A stretch of 64,000 bases of DNA from Brachypterus glaber (taxonomy: Eukaryota; Arthropoda; Insecta; Coleoptera; Kateretidae). How positions within the stretch are numbered: position 1 is the first letter of the stretch; the number at the start of each line of letters is the position of its first letter. The DNA is taken from contig OY294044.1 of NCBI GenBank assembly GCA_958510825.1, positions 38,179,816 through 38,243,815 of the forward strand, in the 5' to 3' direction. Of the stretch, positions 19,621 through 37,420 are shown in pieces. Both the position numbers and the translations under genes were made by a program. The notes beneath the pieces were generated by a model. That model was not told where the DNA came from, ran no database searches, and saw only the letters and a list, made by a program, of their open reading frames with translations.

Positions 19621-19757
19621 TGTATATTATATTAGTTATATTAGTTATTATTTATGGTATCCATAACTTCGTTATTTTTCTATATATATTCTATGAATAT
19701 TAGTTATTTTTATTGTCACTTTTATTTTCTTAATGTTATTTGTATAGTAATGGGGGT

Positions 19758-19949
19758 TGTTAAGGCTTAATGTATACTATTTACTACTAATTAGGTAGTT
19801 TTACCTTTACATAACAACGAGGTGAATAAATAAGAACAAAAAATAATACTGTCAATGTCACATTAAAATAATTTATGACAAATTGTAATTTTGGAGAATT
19901 CCTAAATAAAAAATAGATGTTCTATCCTATTTTTCTGGAATTATAATCA
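19758..19949 (+). repeat. 5' LTR of the BEL/Pao element
   Basis: Starts TGTTAAGGCTTAATG and ends GGAATTATAATCA. Differs from the 3' LTR by only a handful of substitutions and an A-run length change. Confidence 0.9.
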
Positions 19950-19956
19950 TAAAAGC

Positions 19957-19974
19957 TGGTCCTTCAAGTCGGAT
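19957..19974 (+). promoter_or_regulatory. primer binding site of the BEL/Pao element
   Basis: The sequence tggtccttcaagtcggat lies 7 bp after the 5' LTR. It resembles the tggtccttc-type PBS common in insect BEL/Pao elements. The exact tRNA was not determined. Confidence 0.6.
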
Positions 19975-20096
19975 ATGAAAAAGAGAGCTGTTGAGAACGT
20001 GAAATTGTGAAAAACTGAGAAAAAATACATTGAGAATCAAAAGCAAAGAGTAAAGAGATTAATACAGAACTGTCTAGAGAGAGCAGATTCATCGAG

Positions 20097-21779
20097 GTGA
20101 AATATTCAAGTGTCATAATGGATTTATCTACATGTACACGTAAACGTGGAGCTATTAAAGCAAGAGTTACAATTTTCGCAAAATATTTGGATGAGGTATC
20201 GATACATATAAGGCAGTTAGAAGCCCTGGAGCCCACAGAGGAAAATCATACAAGGATAGCAGAAGGAAAAGAAGTCAAACGAGTAGAGTTTCAATTACGA
20301 TTAGATAAAGCAGAGGCAATTATGACGAATTTTGAGAACATTCAGGATGAAATTGAGAACTTGACAAACTACGAGGAGAATCAATTAAACGAACGTGAGT
20401 CATTTGTAAAAGAGTTTTTTGAGGTAATTGCACGTGCTAGAGTTTTAATAGGGAATTTAAATTTAGAGAATCAAAGCACAGCGAGTAGTGAAAAAAGTAG
20501 AGCAGCCTCTAGACGAACTGTTAGAAGTAACGGGGTTAATTTAAATGAGGTAAATTTTAATAGGGTTCCTTCAAACAATCCATTATTGGGCATAAAACTT
20601 CCTCAAATTCAACTGGGTAAATTTTCAGGAATGTATGATACGTGGTTAGAATTTAGAAATACATTTGATTCATTAATTAATAAAAATACAGAAATTGGTG
20701 ACATTCAACGCTTCCACTATCTTAGAGCTTCTCTAGAAGGTAGTGCAAAGCAGATCATACAATCCTTAGAATTTTCAGAAACAAACTATCAAACTGCGTG
20801 GAATTTGTTGTGTGAGAGATACAATATCTCAGTTTTACTTGTAAACAACCATCTAAGTGCCATATGCAATTTTAAGCCTATTGTATCAGAATCAAGCGTA
20901 GAACTTAGAAAAATGCTAGAAATGGTAAATAAACATTTGAGGGCACTTGCGGCATTAAACGTAGATATCCAAAATTGGGATATTTTGCTAATATTCATAC
21001 TTACAAATAAACTAGATGCAAAAACATTACGAGAGTGGGAATCTAAAAGAATTCATGACAAATTACCAACTTTTTAAATTATTAAATTTTTACAGGAAAA
21101 AGCCAACTTATTAGAAACTTTAGAGGTGAGTCAGATACAGCATAAACAAAAATTCAAAGAAGGTTTTGTAAACACAAAAATAAAATCTTTTGTTTCAAAT
21201 GAAAACCAAAATCAGTCTTTTATTTGTGTATTATGTAATGGAAATCACAGGATTTCTAGTTGTAAAAAGTTTCTTGAGTTAAATGTGGATAAGAGAGTAG
21301 AGAAAGTGAAGGAGTTAAAACTGTGCTTCAATTATTTAAAGAAATTTCATTCTTCAAACAATTGTTCTGCAGGTAATTGTAGAGTTTGTTATAAAAAACA
21401 TCATAGTCTTCTTCATTTTGACACATACAACAGAAGGTATGAGTATGCAGGTAGTTCGATCTCTAGGAATCTAGGTCAACCCAAAAGTGAGGAGCAAAAT
21501 ACAAAAGCTGATGCAGGTCTTGCTTTTCCTGAAACTGAAGGCGATAAAGGAGTCACGTTGGGGATGTGTTCTAGGAATGAGTCAAAGGCGCTATTAGCCA
21601 CAGCAGTTGTTAAAGTCTATGATACAAAAGGTGATAGTCATTTGTGTAGAGTGTTGCTAGATTGTGGTTCACAATCTTCTTATATAACTGAGAGTTTCTG
21701 TGAGAAATTAGGCTTAACTACGAGTGAGGTAAATATTTCAGCGATTGGAATAGGTCAAATTTCTAAAGTGTTGTCTTGA
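20097..21779 (+). pseudogene. BEL/Pao gag and aspartic protease region
   Basis: The frame 20097-21077 gives a coiled N-terminus followed by the DUF1759 gag domain (LPQIQLGKFSGMYDTWLEF, then FHYLRASLEGSAKQII). TAA at 21075-21077 interrupts it and the same frame continues. Then come the Cys/His nucleocapsid region (CVLCNGNHRISSCKKF, CRVCYKKHHSLLHF) and a retropepsin start with VLLDCGSQSSYI, where the D-x-G-S active-site motif is present. The frame is lost near 21770-21779. The stated ATG is 13 codons before the more likely start at MDLSTCTRK (20118 onward). Confidence 0.85.
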
Positions 21780-24505
21780 TATTTATTTTACGTCTGAGCC
21801 ATATCAAACAACGATTTCATGCTTAGTGATCAAGCAAATTACGAGTAATATTCCAGGTGTGTTTACAGAGAAAAAAGAGTTGGAGATTCCAAAAGTATAT
21901 CACATTGGCTGATCCTGATTTTAATGAGTCTAAAGGTATAGATATTTTGATTGGTGCTTCTATATTCTGGAGACTAATTTGTGTAGGTAGACGTGATCTA
22001 GGTATTGAGAAACCAGTGCTACAAAAAACCAGGCTAGGCTGGATAGTATCTGGGTCATTGAGTGTTCCTTTTTCGTGTGAAAAAACAATGTGTAACTTCA
22101 CTATGGATCTTCAAGAACAACTTCAAAAGTTTTGGGAGATAGAAGAAGTTGCTTCTGATTTGGAAAGTGAAGACAAAGAGTGTTTGGACTTATTTAAAAA
22201 GTCTGTGACTAGAGAGGTAAATGGAAGATTTACAGTAGACATTCCGTTTAAAAGAGACATTTTAGAGTTAGGTTCTTCCAAGGAAGTTGCTTTAGATAGA
22301 TTTTTAAAGTTAGAAAGGAGATTTGAGAAAAATGAGAAGTTAAGAAAGGCGCATACAGAATATATGTTAGAGTATGAAAAGTCAGGTCATATGTCCAAAG
22401 TTGAGAAAAAAAATGAATGTGATAAAGAATATTTTCTACCTCATCACGGTGTGATTAATGAAAGTTCTTCTACGACCAAGCTTCGAATAGTGTACGATGG
22501 TAGTGCTAAGTCAGATAATGGAGTTTCAATAAATGATATTCAATACATCGGACCTCGACTCCAACATGAGTTGTTTACTTTATTACTGAGATTTAGGTGT
22601 CATATTTTTGTTATAATAGCAGATATAGCAAAAATGTATAGACAGATATGGGTGAGTAAAAAACATCGAAGTTTACAAAAAATATTGTGGAGACCAAGTG
22701 CTGAGTTTGATATTGCTGAATACGAATTAAATACCGTTACATTTGGGTTATCTTCCAGCCCATATTTAGCAGTAAGTTGTGTGCAAGAATTAGGATATGA
22801 GTATGTGAAAACATAGCCAGAAGTTTCACGAGTGATTTTAGACTATTTCTATATGGATGATTTGATGTCAGGGGCTCCAACAGAGAATGAAGCAATCCGT
22901 TTAGGAAAAAAGGTAGCAAATGTTTTATTAACAGGTGGGTTTGAACTTCGGAAGTGGCATTCAAATAGCAGTGTGGTAGTATGTGAGCTTCAGTCTACTG
23001 ATCAGTCTATAGTGAAACATTTTGAAGAACATGAGTCAACTAAGACTTTAGGATTATATTGGTGTAGTGAGAAAGATATATTTCAGTATAAAATAGGCAA
23101 TTTTTCTAAAGATTCGTGTATCACAAAGAGAAGTATTTTATCGAGTATAGCACATATTTTCGATCCATTGGGTCTTGTGAGTGCGTGTGTTATTATTCCC
23201 AAATTGATTATCCAAAAATTATGGAATTTAAAACTTGATTGGGATGATAATATACCAATTGATTTACGTGATGAGTGGTTAAAGTTTGCACATGAGTTGG
23301 ATATTCTTTCAGGGTTACAAATTCAAAGACGAGTGTTATGCAGGGATTATCAATATATTGAGCTTCATGGGTTCTCGGATGCATCTATGAAAGCTTATGG
23401 TGCTTGTGTATATCTTCGTAGTATAGATAGTCTAGGAAATATTACTGTCATTCTTTTGAGCTCTAAAGGAAAGGTAGCCCCAGTTAAGGCATTAACTACG
23501 CCAAAACTAGAGTTGTGTGGAGCTTTATTGTTAGCTCAGTTAGTTAACAAGGTAGTGAGTTCACTAAGAGTTAAAATTAGCAGGACTTATCTGTGGTCTG
23601 ATTCTATGGTGGTGTTGAGTTGGATTAGGGCTAACCCTAATCAATTTCAGATTTTTGTTGCCAACAGAATAAGTCAAATCCAAGGTCTTTCAAATGCAGA
23701 AGATTGAAATTTTGTTGGTACTAAAGACAATCCTGCAGATTTAGTAAGTCGTGGAGTTTACCCTTCAAAGTTATTAGATAATGATTTGTGGTTTAAGGGG
23801 CCTTCTTGGTTGCAAGAAGTGCATGAGATGTGGTCCATAAATAATTTAGAGTATCTAACTGACCTCCCTGAACATAAAAAGTCAGTTAAGAGTTTAGTAG
23901 TGGTAGAAAGGCTTCAAATGAATTTTTTTCTAAATTTTCAAGTTTACAAAGGTTAAAACGTGTGATAGCTGTGTGTGTGAGGTTTGCAAAAAATTGTAAA
24001 AATAAAAGAGATAAAATAGATATAGTCACATGTGAATTGTCTGTGGTAGAAATTGACGAAGCATTTAGGATATTAATAAAGCTTGCGCAAAGAGATTCCT
24101 TTTCGGCAGAGATTTTAACTTTAGAAAAAGGAAATAATATTAAAAAAGGTAATTTAACAAATTTAAATCCATTTCTTGATGACTCAGGCTTACTTCGAGT
24201 AGGTGGCCGTTTACAATTATCAAGTCTAAGTTATGATCAAAAACACCCAATGATACTTTCTTCAAAGCATGAATTTACAAGGTTAGTTTTTATCAATATG
24301 CACAACAAATTGTTACATGCAGGTTCTCAATTATTGTTATCTTCTATAAGAGAAAGATTTTGGGTTTTAAGAGAAATATTGCAAAACAAATAGTACATAA
24401 ATGTGTGACATGTTTTAAAGTAAAGCCTAGTTTCACCAACCCAATAATGGGTTGTTTACCAAAAAACAGAGTAGAACCAAAGCCTGCTTTCTTTACAACA
24501 GGATG
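21780..24505 (+). pseudogene. BEL/Pao pol: RT, RNase H, H2C2 zinc finger
   Basis: After the break near 21779, frames continue with ISCLVIKQI, a +1 shift at the A4 run near 21892, and the Pao pre-RT LADPDFNESKGIDILIG. RT motifs are TTKLRIVYDGSAK, IADIAKMYRQI, FGLSSSP and, after TAG at 22814-22816, FYMDDLMSG, where the catalytic YMDD is intact. RNase H follows with GFSDASMKAYGACVY, TPKLELCGALLLAQL and LWSDSMVVLSWI. TGA is at 23705-23707 and a frame loss lies near 23940. The H2C2 finger (HNKLLHAGSQLLLSSIRERFW) has a further -1 break near 24375. The remaining frame ends at the Penelope insertion. Confidence 0.85.
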
Positions 24506-24516
24506 TGATTATACTG

Positions 24517-26508
24517 ATTTATAGTATTATTAATTTGAGCCATTTCGCCTCAATGACTATTTATATCGTAAAAATCTAAAACAGAAAATAAAATTAAAAT
24601 GTTCTTATCAGGCGCACCTATTTCTAGATGCGCTGGTAAGGTATTGCGTTTAAAATAAGACTTATCTGTTATATCTTCTTTACCTAAAAAATATTATTAG
24701 TCAATACCTTACCAAAGTTTAAAAATTTTGCCTAAATAGAGAATTTTCAATAAAATTCTTGATAAATCGTTAAAATAATTAAAAAAGAACGAAAAACTGA
24801 ATAAAAGTTAACTTCTAACGTTTCGGGATCTAATCTGATCCCGTTTTCAAAGAAAATTATTAATTTTGAAAGAATTTGTGCAATATTTGGCTTTATCAAT
24901 CAAAATATGACAAATGTCAAAATATGTCATTTCGAGGTAATTGAAACAAAGACACCTGTAACAATAAAAAAGGTGTAGAGAAATTAATTTGGAAAATGCG
25001 TTTTTGTTGAAAACGTGTAGAGAAGTTAATTTGGAAAAAACTTTTATTGAAAAGAGGGCAAAGAAAATATTTTTCTTTTTTGACAGTTAACTTTATGTTC
25101 TGTCAGACGGACAGATAAAGGCCTACCAGATTCACCGACATAAAATTTCCCGCATTGACAGGGAATGCAATAAACGCTGTTTTTAGAATTTATATTTGCA
25201 TTAAAAGGCTTAGTTTTTGTAAGAATTTGACGTAAAGTATTATCTGTTTTAAAAGCCGTACGTATATTAAATTTATTACCGATACGTTTTAAAGACTCAG
25301 ACAAACCTGGTACATAAGGTATTATTAAATTTATAGAGTTATCGTTATTTTTAGGTTGTCTAATTTTTGGATTTTCTATTTGAAAAATAGTTTTATAAAT
25401 AAAATTGACGGGGTAACCATTTTTGGATAGTGTATCGTAAATTTGACTTTTTTCTCTATTAAAGTCATTAATATTTGTACAAATTGTTTTAGCTCTATCA
25501 TATAAGGATTTAATTATGCCTTTTTTAACCGAATTGCAATGATTTGAGTTAAAATTTAGATATCTACCGGTATTAGTTGGTTTACGGTAAACATTAGTAA
25601 ATTTTATTGTATTTTCAATGTTATTAAGATAATTTAGAAAAATATCAAGTTCGTTATTGCCATGAGGCCAAATACAAAAAATATCATCTATAAAACGAAG
25701 CCAAACTTTTGGTTTTAGCAAACAATTATTTAATGCATTTGTTTCAAAATTTTCCATAAAAATATTGCTTAGTTTTGTTGATAATGAGGATCCCATTGCC
25801 ATACCAGAATTTTGACTATAAAATTCGTTATTGAATTGAAAATAAGTTGTTTTAATGCATAAAGATAAAAGTTCTAATATCGTGTTTACAGAAAGTTTGG
25901 TTCTATTTGATAAGTTTTTATCTTTTTCTAATTTTAGTCTTACAATATTTAATGTTTTGTCCACCGGGACATTTGTAAAAAGACTAGTTACATCAAAACT
26001 TACTAAATTATCATTATTATTAATGTTAATTAGTTTAATTTTATCTATAAAATCTTTAGTATTTAAAATAAAAGAATCAGTATCCCCACTTAAGGGATTA
26101 ATAATTTTTAATAAAAATTTGGAAAGTTTCTCACATGGAGAATTAATGGAACTTACAATTGGCCTTAAAGGAATATTTGGTTTATGTATTTTAGGTAAGC
26201 CGTAAAAATGTGGAGGTTTACTATAATGTGGGGTTAAGTATGATCTTTGCTTATTCGAAGCAAACTCATTTTTATATTTTTTAAGAGTGTTATAAATTTT
26301 TAGCTCATATGAGGCAGTGGGATCATTTGGTAATTTGGAATATTCTCCACCATTAAGTAAGTTTTTAATTTTATCCTCATAATCAACAGTGTCTAAGATA
26401 ACTGTAGCATTGCCTTTATCGGCAGGTAATATTTTAATGCTTAAATCTTGTTTTAACGATTTGATTGAATTGATTTCATCTTTACTAATATTTTTTGATT
26501 TTTTAAAA
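24517..26508 (-). mobile_element. Penelope-like element (RT plus GIY-YIG), 5'-truncated
   Basis: 1992 bp inserted in the BEL integrase with a 10-bp duplication GATTATACTG (24507-24516 and 26509-26518). One minus-strand frame is open from the 5' edge (26508) to the stop at 25044, about 488 codons, with no in-frame ATG near the truncated start. It shows ILPADKGNATVILD, YGLPKIHKPNIPLRPIVS, FDVTSLFTNVP, GMAMGSSLS and RFIDDIF (RT core), then the GIY-YIG-type endonuclease start YCIPCQCGKFYVGESGRPLS and RLTEHK. About 470 bp of 3' sequence follow. There are no internal stops, so it inserted later than the BEL decay began. Confidence 0.92.
24820..24860 (-). ncRNA. degenerate hammerhead-like motif of the Penelope element
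   Basis: On the minus strand a perfect 6-bp hairpin GGGATC..GATCCC is followed directly by GAAACG, the position of stem II and the GAAA box in Penelope-borne hammerheads. The upstream box reads TTGAAAA rather than CUGANGA, so the key C and G are changed. It is probably an inactive relic. Confidence 0.25.
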
Positions 26509-26518
26509 GATTATACTG

Positions 26519-27419
26519 GGCTATTTTTATTAAAAAATAAACTTGGCGGGGGTAATAAAGTTTATAAATGTTATGTGTGTGTGTGTTTATATGCTTTACT
26601 ACTAAGGCCATACATTTAGAAGGCATAACTGATTTAACAACGCAGGGTTTTATAGCTGCTTTAAGGCGGTTCGTCTCGAGGAGAGGAAAACCGCAATGGG
26701 TATATTCTGATAATGGTAAAAACTTTGTGGGGGCTAAATCCGAGTTACGTGAATTATACAATTTTTTAAATAATAATGAACAACACCTCAAACATTCTTT
26801 TGCGGATGACGAAATACAATGGTCGTTTATTCCACCCATGTCCCATTACTTCGGTGGATTATGGGAAGCTGCAGTGAAATCATTTAAGTTTCACTTTAAG
26901 AGAATCATGATAGGAGAAAAATTAACATATGAAGATTTTTCCACTGTGCTGTGTCAAATAGAAGGTGTGCCGAATTCTAGGCCTTTGACACCAATTACTT
27001 CTGATCCTTCGGATTTTGATATTTTGACTCCAGGTCATTTTTTAATTGGAAAAAGTTTAAGTTCAGTTCCTGATCCCAGTGTGCTGGATATTACAAAAAA
27101 CAAAATATCCAGATTTCAGAAAATGCAAAAAATTCATTAAAGATTTTGGAAAAAATGGTCAATGGACTATTTAACTGAGTTACAGAAAAGAAACAAATGG
27201 CAAATTAATGAGTCTCACTTAAAACCAAATAAATTAGTAATTATCAAGGAAGATAATTTACCACCAATGTATTGGAAGATTGGACGAGTATTAACTGCAT
27301 TTCCTGGTCCTGATGGCATCATTAGAGTTGTTACAGTCCAGACTGCAAGTGGTGTTTTAAAGAGATCGTTTTCCAAGCTGTGCCCTCTTCCTATTGAAAC
27401 AGTAGACGATGAAGTGTAA
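26519..27419 (+). pseudogene. BEL/Pao integrase, part after the Penelope insertion
   Basis: Resumes with a few codons, then a frame slip within a gt-repeat near 26580. Then come CFTTKAIHLEGITDLTTQGFI, FVSRRGKP and VYSDNGKNFVGAKSELREL (the second catalytic Asp region), FIPPMSHYFGGLWEAAVKS (catalytic Glu region, GGLWE) and NSRPLTPIT. TAA lies at 27138-27140, followed by the DUF5641-like C-terminal region (ENLPPMYWKIGRV-like; here DNLPPMYWKIGRVL) ending at 27417-27419. This is the standard Pao integrase tail. Confidence 0.85.
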
Positions 27420-27436
27420 AGACAATATATTTCTTA

Positions 27437-27464
27437 AAAGGGAACCTTTTAAGGTGGAGGGCAC
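27437..27464 (+). other. polypurine tract of the BEL/Pao element
   Basis: A purine-rich stretch, aaaagggaacc then aaggtggagggcac, directly precedes the 3' LTR, as required for plus-strand priming. Confidence 0.6.
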
Positions 27465-27657
27465 TGTTAAGGCTTAATGAATACTATTTACTACTAATTA
27501 GGTAGTTTTACATTTACATAACAACGAGGTGAATAAATAAGAACAAAAAATAATACTGTCAATGTCACGTTAAAATAATTTATGACAAATTGTAATTTTG
27601 GAGAATTCCTTAATAAAAAAATAGATGTTATATCCTATTTTTCTGGAATTATAATCA
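27465..27657 (+). repeat. 3' LTR of the BEL/Pao element
   Basis: Starts TGTTAAGGCTTAATGAAT and ends GGAATTATAATCA. The pair with the 5' LTR defines the element. Confidence 0.9.
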
Positions 27658-27699
27658 TATCCCGTATAAATAAATAAATAAATAAATAAATAAGTGTTG

Positions 27700-28380
27700 A
27701 TCAACCTAACAAAAATAAGTTATATATACACGACATCGATTGCAAACAATCAAAAACCTGTAAATGTTCATATATAGAGAAAGAGTACTCATTAAAATAC
27801 TTGGGAGTAGTAATTGATCAACATTTGAGATGTAAGAAGCATACAGAGAATCTGGTTAAAAGGCTAAGGAAGTTCATACATGTTTTTTGTCAAATTAGAA
27901 AATTTTTGAGTTTAAAGAATCGGCTCGCCGTTTATCATGCCTTCGTCGAGTCAATATTAAGATATTGCATTTCCATATGGGGTGGTTGCTGCCTAAATGT
28001 TATAAGAGGTCTAGAGGTTACGCAAAATACACTGGTAAAGATTTTACTAGAGAGAGATCGAAGACACTCCACTGATAGATTATATAGCGAATCAGGTTTA
28101 TTTAGCATTCACGAGTTATATGCACTTAGTCTGTTAAATTAGGTTTTTAAAGTAAAAAAATATAAATTATACGGTTAAACAATCAGCAGTTCATACAAGA
28201 ACAACATTGACGCCTTCTTTAACGGTTCCCTTTTGCAGAAAATCTTTTTCACAACGCTTCGTATTCTATCAAGGACCCAAATTATTTAACACCTTACCCC
28301 TAAGCATTAAAATTAAAACCCTCTCATTGAGTTTGAAGCGTGAATTAAAAGCGTGAAACCATAAAAAAGCTATTAGACAA
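27700..28380 (+). pseudogene. LINE fragment, post-RT region
   Basis: The main frame 27750-28142 reads KEYSLKYLGVVIDQHLRCKKHTENLVKRL, then NRLAVYHAFVESILRYCISIWG and LERDRRHSTDRLYSESGLFSIHELY. This is the typical post-RT region of Jockey-like LINEs. A stop at 28140-28142 and further shifts follow. An (AAAT)n run precedes it at about 27667-27692. Confidence 0.7.
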
Positions 28381-28449
28381 TGATTAGTATTTGTCCCTCC
28401 CCTTTTTCCTTTTCTTATAGTATTCTTTATTTAAATTCCACAACACACT

Positions 28450-28457
28450 CACACTCA

Positions 28458-28512
<55 letters not shown>

Positions 28513-28549
28513 AGACACAGACACAGACACAGACACAGACACAGACACA

Positions 28550-28601
<52 letters not shown>

Positions 28602-28607
28602 TACACG
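28450..28607. repeat. (CA)n / (CAGACA)n microsatellite
   Basis: Dinucleotide CA repeat with an internal block of acacag units (about 28506-28552). The long threonine/histidine or cysteine/valine frames here on both strands are artefacts of the repeat. Confidence 0.95.
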
Positions 28608-30170
28608 TCTGTCATAAGTTGTGGGGCCGTGTGCACAACACGGACATTCAGACTGAGCACGTGGGTATGTAGAGTAAACTGCGCTGATTCATAAGCTATT
28701 TGTAATATATCGATACCCTCCAAAAAACATGCCTTACACTCTTAAAAAATTAGTGAGTACAGCCCATAAATATATTATTATAAACTATGTGTTTAGCTGT
28801 ACTTATAATTATATCAAAATCCAAAATGGGTAACTGTGGCCCCGCAAGTAATGCAAATTTAGTTTTATGTATTAGGTGTCCCCAAAAATATGTAATTACC
28901 TCACTTATGTAAAAACTTTGCCTCACATTTATAGTAGAATAATATTATAATAGATTGTCAACATCACATTAGAGTGGCAAAAAAATATTTTTTTACACCG
29001 TGTTACCTAAAATGCAAACAACGTAAAAATTTTTCATTTGCAAATAATTAAAAAGAATGTCGTTACGTCTCTGTGTGTATGTCTGTATGTACTGTAAAAA
29101 AGAAAGACAAAGTTTCCACTTATTCATACCTATATTGGTACTGGATTTTAATTGTATCGATGCCAGAATCTTGCTGTTGTTAGTAAAATTTGAACTAAAG
29201 TATGTGGAGGTGGGTCCTTTGCTGGCATTGGCTCGCGCTGCCTCACCTTCTCCCCACTTGCAGCTTCACCTAAGGTTGTAAGCTCTTCGCTTTATCGCAA
29301 TCTGATCGAGACTTCGTAAACAATCTGTATACTAATCTATACTATACTATACTAGATTACATTACATCCAAAAAAAAATCCATTTTTCGCGGAAGGGTGA
29401 AAAATGGAAAAATGGGATAAATTGGGCAGTGTGTTTTTCTTTATTTTTTTTTATTTCCGAAAAAAAGGGAAAAGGGAAAGTATTAGCAGTTTTTTGCATA
29501 CAGCAATTTAATTCCAAGTATAAAAAAACTAGCATTGTTTTAAATTTGTGTATTAAAGTTGTCCTCACAATTATATGTATTAAAATTGGTCCCACAAGTA
29601 TATTATTGTCACCAGGTGTGTATTCTAGATTTTCACGAATATATTTTTGATGTCCCCACTAATATATACATTGTTTTAAGAAATGTAAAAAAATGTCCCC
29701 ACAATTATATTATTGTCGATTAGTGTGTATAATTCATCTATAAATAGTAAAAATTTTCACATATTTCATCATAATCTAATTTTCTCTTGCTACTGACAAG
29801 CTAAAGAAAAGCATGGCTTAAATACGGCTTGTTGCTTTGCATTATTAAAAAAAAGTGTAATAATAAACTTTTACTTTTGCCAACTTTTACTTTAACGCAC
29901 TATATTTAATTTTATAATACATTTTAATTTTTTTTTAATTTAATAAAATTTATTTTTAACTAGTTTTTTAATAAATCCGTAAACATTTATAGAATAGGTA
30001 CCATATTTTGCATAAAAAATAGAATAGCATAGCATAGCTTAGCATAGCACTGCACTGCATAGCATAGCATAGTATAATATAATATAATATAATACAATAT
30101 AACCAGCCTTAAAAGCCCCCAAATAGCAATTTTTAATTTAAAAAAAGAAGGAATTTATCCTCTATTTGCT
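28608..30170. other. repeat-derived region, no gene
   Basis: The 28.61-29.0 kb part resembles the tail found after the CA tract at 37.42-37.70 kb (shared pieces include a ttgtggggacg-like start, ctgctgatt..agcta, and a ctccaaaaaa..ccttacac stretch). Several copies of the motif (t)gtccccacaa(t) occur at about 28876, 29650 and 29690. An atagcatagcat simple repeat lies near 30025-30080. Confidence 0.5.
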
Positions 30171-30985
30171 CCCCCTGCCGCACCCCAATGTTCACCAAAA
30201 ACAATCCCGATCGATATATTTTGGTAAAATACCTGTATGCCAAATTTTAAGTCTCGAGCTTAAAGCGTTCTTAAGTTATCGTGTTGAGAAGATTTCCCGG
30301 ATAATGAAAAAATCTTAATGATAATATAATATCTCCCGCGGGGATTATTTTTAAATGTTTACAATATTTTTGTAAAAATTGGTTTATAAGTGTTTTTAAG
30401 GTAAAAAAACTAAATCTAATAACAAAAAATATTTTAACTCCATCCCCGGGGGATAAGAAGCTAATTACTTATAATTTACAATATTTTCGTGAAAATTAGT
30501 ATATAGGGGTTTTTGAGGTAGCTAAAATTGAATCTAATAACAAAAAAAAAATAACTTTACCCCCGCAGGAGTAAGGGGGTAATTATTTTTTAAATTTTTA
30601 TAATATTTTCGTGAAAATTGATATAAAAAGGTTCTTGAGGTAGGTTAAACTTAATCTAATCACAAAACAAAATTAACTCCACTTCCGCGGGGGTAAGGGG
30701 GTAGTTATTTTTAAATGTTTACAATATTTTCGTAAACGTTAATTTATAGGGGTTTTTGAGGTAGATAAAACTCAATCTGGTAACAATTTTTTTTAACTCT
30801 ACCCTCGCGGAGGTAAGCGGGTAATTATTTTTAATTGTTTACAATATTTTCGTGAAAATTGGTATATAGGGGTTTTTTAGGTAGATAAAACTAAATTTAA
30901 TAACAAAAAAAATTATCTACACCCCCGGGGGGTGAGAAGGTAATTATTTTTAAATGTTTACAATATTTTCGTGAAAATTGGTATA
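30170..30985. repeat. ~120-bp tandem repeats with palindromic C/G cores
   Basis: The head (cccgatcgatatattttggt, then caaattttaagtctcgagc) is followed by six units of 119-121 bp, each with tttacaatattttcgtgaaa, ttggtatataggggtttttg, aggtag, aatctaataacaaaaaa and a ccccgcggggg core. The core acaatattttcgt recurs near 30361, 30480, 30600, 30721, 30841 and 30960. Related blocks are at 31546-32270, 41640-42260 and 53290-53740. Confidence 0.85.
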
Positions 30986-30987
30986 TA

Positions 30988-31541
30988 CAGGGTGTATTTG
31001 AAATAGCGTAGGAAATTTTAACAGGTGATTCTACATGATAAAATATGAAAAAAAGTTTAAGATATGTTAACGAGGTTTTGCACGTGAATTAATCCTAATA
31101 AGGCCCATCTTTGTATGTAATTTTCACGTACTTAGTCCAAACGGTTAATCCTGCAGTATTACAACAAGAGTACCTTTTATATGTATTTTGACCTAAGGAA
31201 TCATATTTCAAAAATAAAATTGCAAAAAAGTTACACAGAAAAAAGTTTGAGACAAAAAACTGATAAGCCCCCCCCCGTTTCGCACACCCCTGGTTGAAAT
31301 AAGTACATGAAAATAACACACACAAACGGGCCTGGATAGGATTAGTTGACGTGCAAAACCTCGTTGATATATCTCAAAGGGTTCCTGAGTTATTAAATAA
31401 AAACCGATTTTTTTAGCCACTTTCAAAGGGGCGTAGCTCCCTTATGACGCATTTTTAGACATATGTTTCTGGGAACTTTTTGTCATATTTTATGATGTAG
31501 AATCATCTGTTATTATCCGACGCTATTTCAAATACACCGTG
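30988..31541. mobile_element. foldback MITE, mariner type, with TA duplication
   Basis: Ends CAGGGTGTATTTGAAATAGC and, inverted, CACGGTGTATTTGAAATAGC, flanked by TA (30986-30987 and 31542-31543). Inverted similarity extends about 70 bp (tgatgtagaatcatctgtta and its partner). The element interrupts one 120-bp repeat unit. It is non-coding. Confidence 0.75.
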
Positions 31542-31627
31542 TAGAGGTTTGGACTTTTTAGAGGTAGAGGTAAATAAAACTAAATCTGATAACAAAAAAA
31601 ATTTAACTCCACCCCCGGGAGGTGAGA

Positions 31628-37420
<5,793 letters not shown>

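Larger units (their letters stand above)
19758..27657 (+). mobile_element. BEL/Pao LTR retrotransposon, degenerate, split by a Penelope-like element
   Basis: Two LTRs of 192-193 bp (19758-19949 and 27465-27657) are nearly identical, start TGTTAAGGC and end ATAATCA. They enclose a DUF1759-type gag, a CCHC/Cys-rich region, aspartic protease, RT, RNase H, H2C2 zinc finger and integrase in BEL/Pao order. At least three nonsense codons in gag and RT/RNase H, a TAA near the end of integrase and five frame shifts disable it. No target duplication was found: the flanking bases ggggt and tatcc differ. Bases 24517-26508 are a later insertion. The LTR similarity suggests moderate age. Confidence 0.92.

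Noticed and set aside
19753..27662. Target-site duplication of the BEL/Pao element
   Set aside because: Flanking pentamers ggggt and tatcc differ, so no duplication can be claimed.
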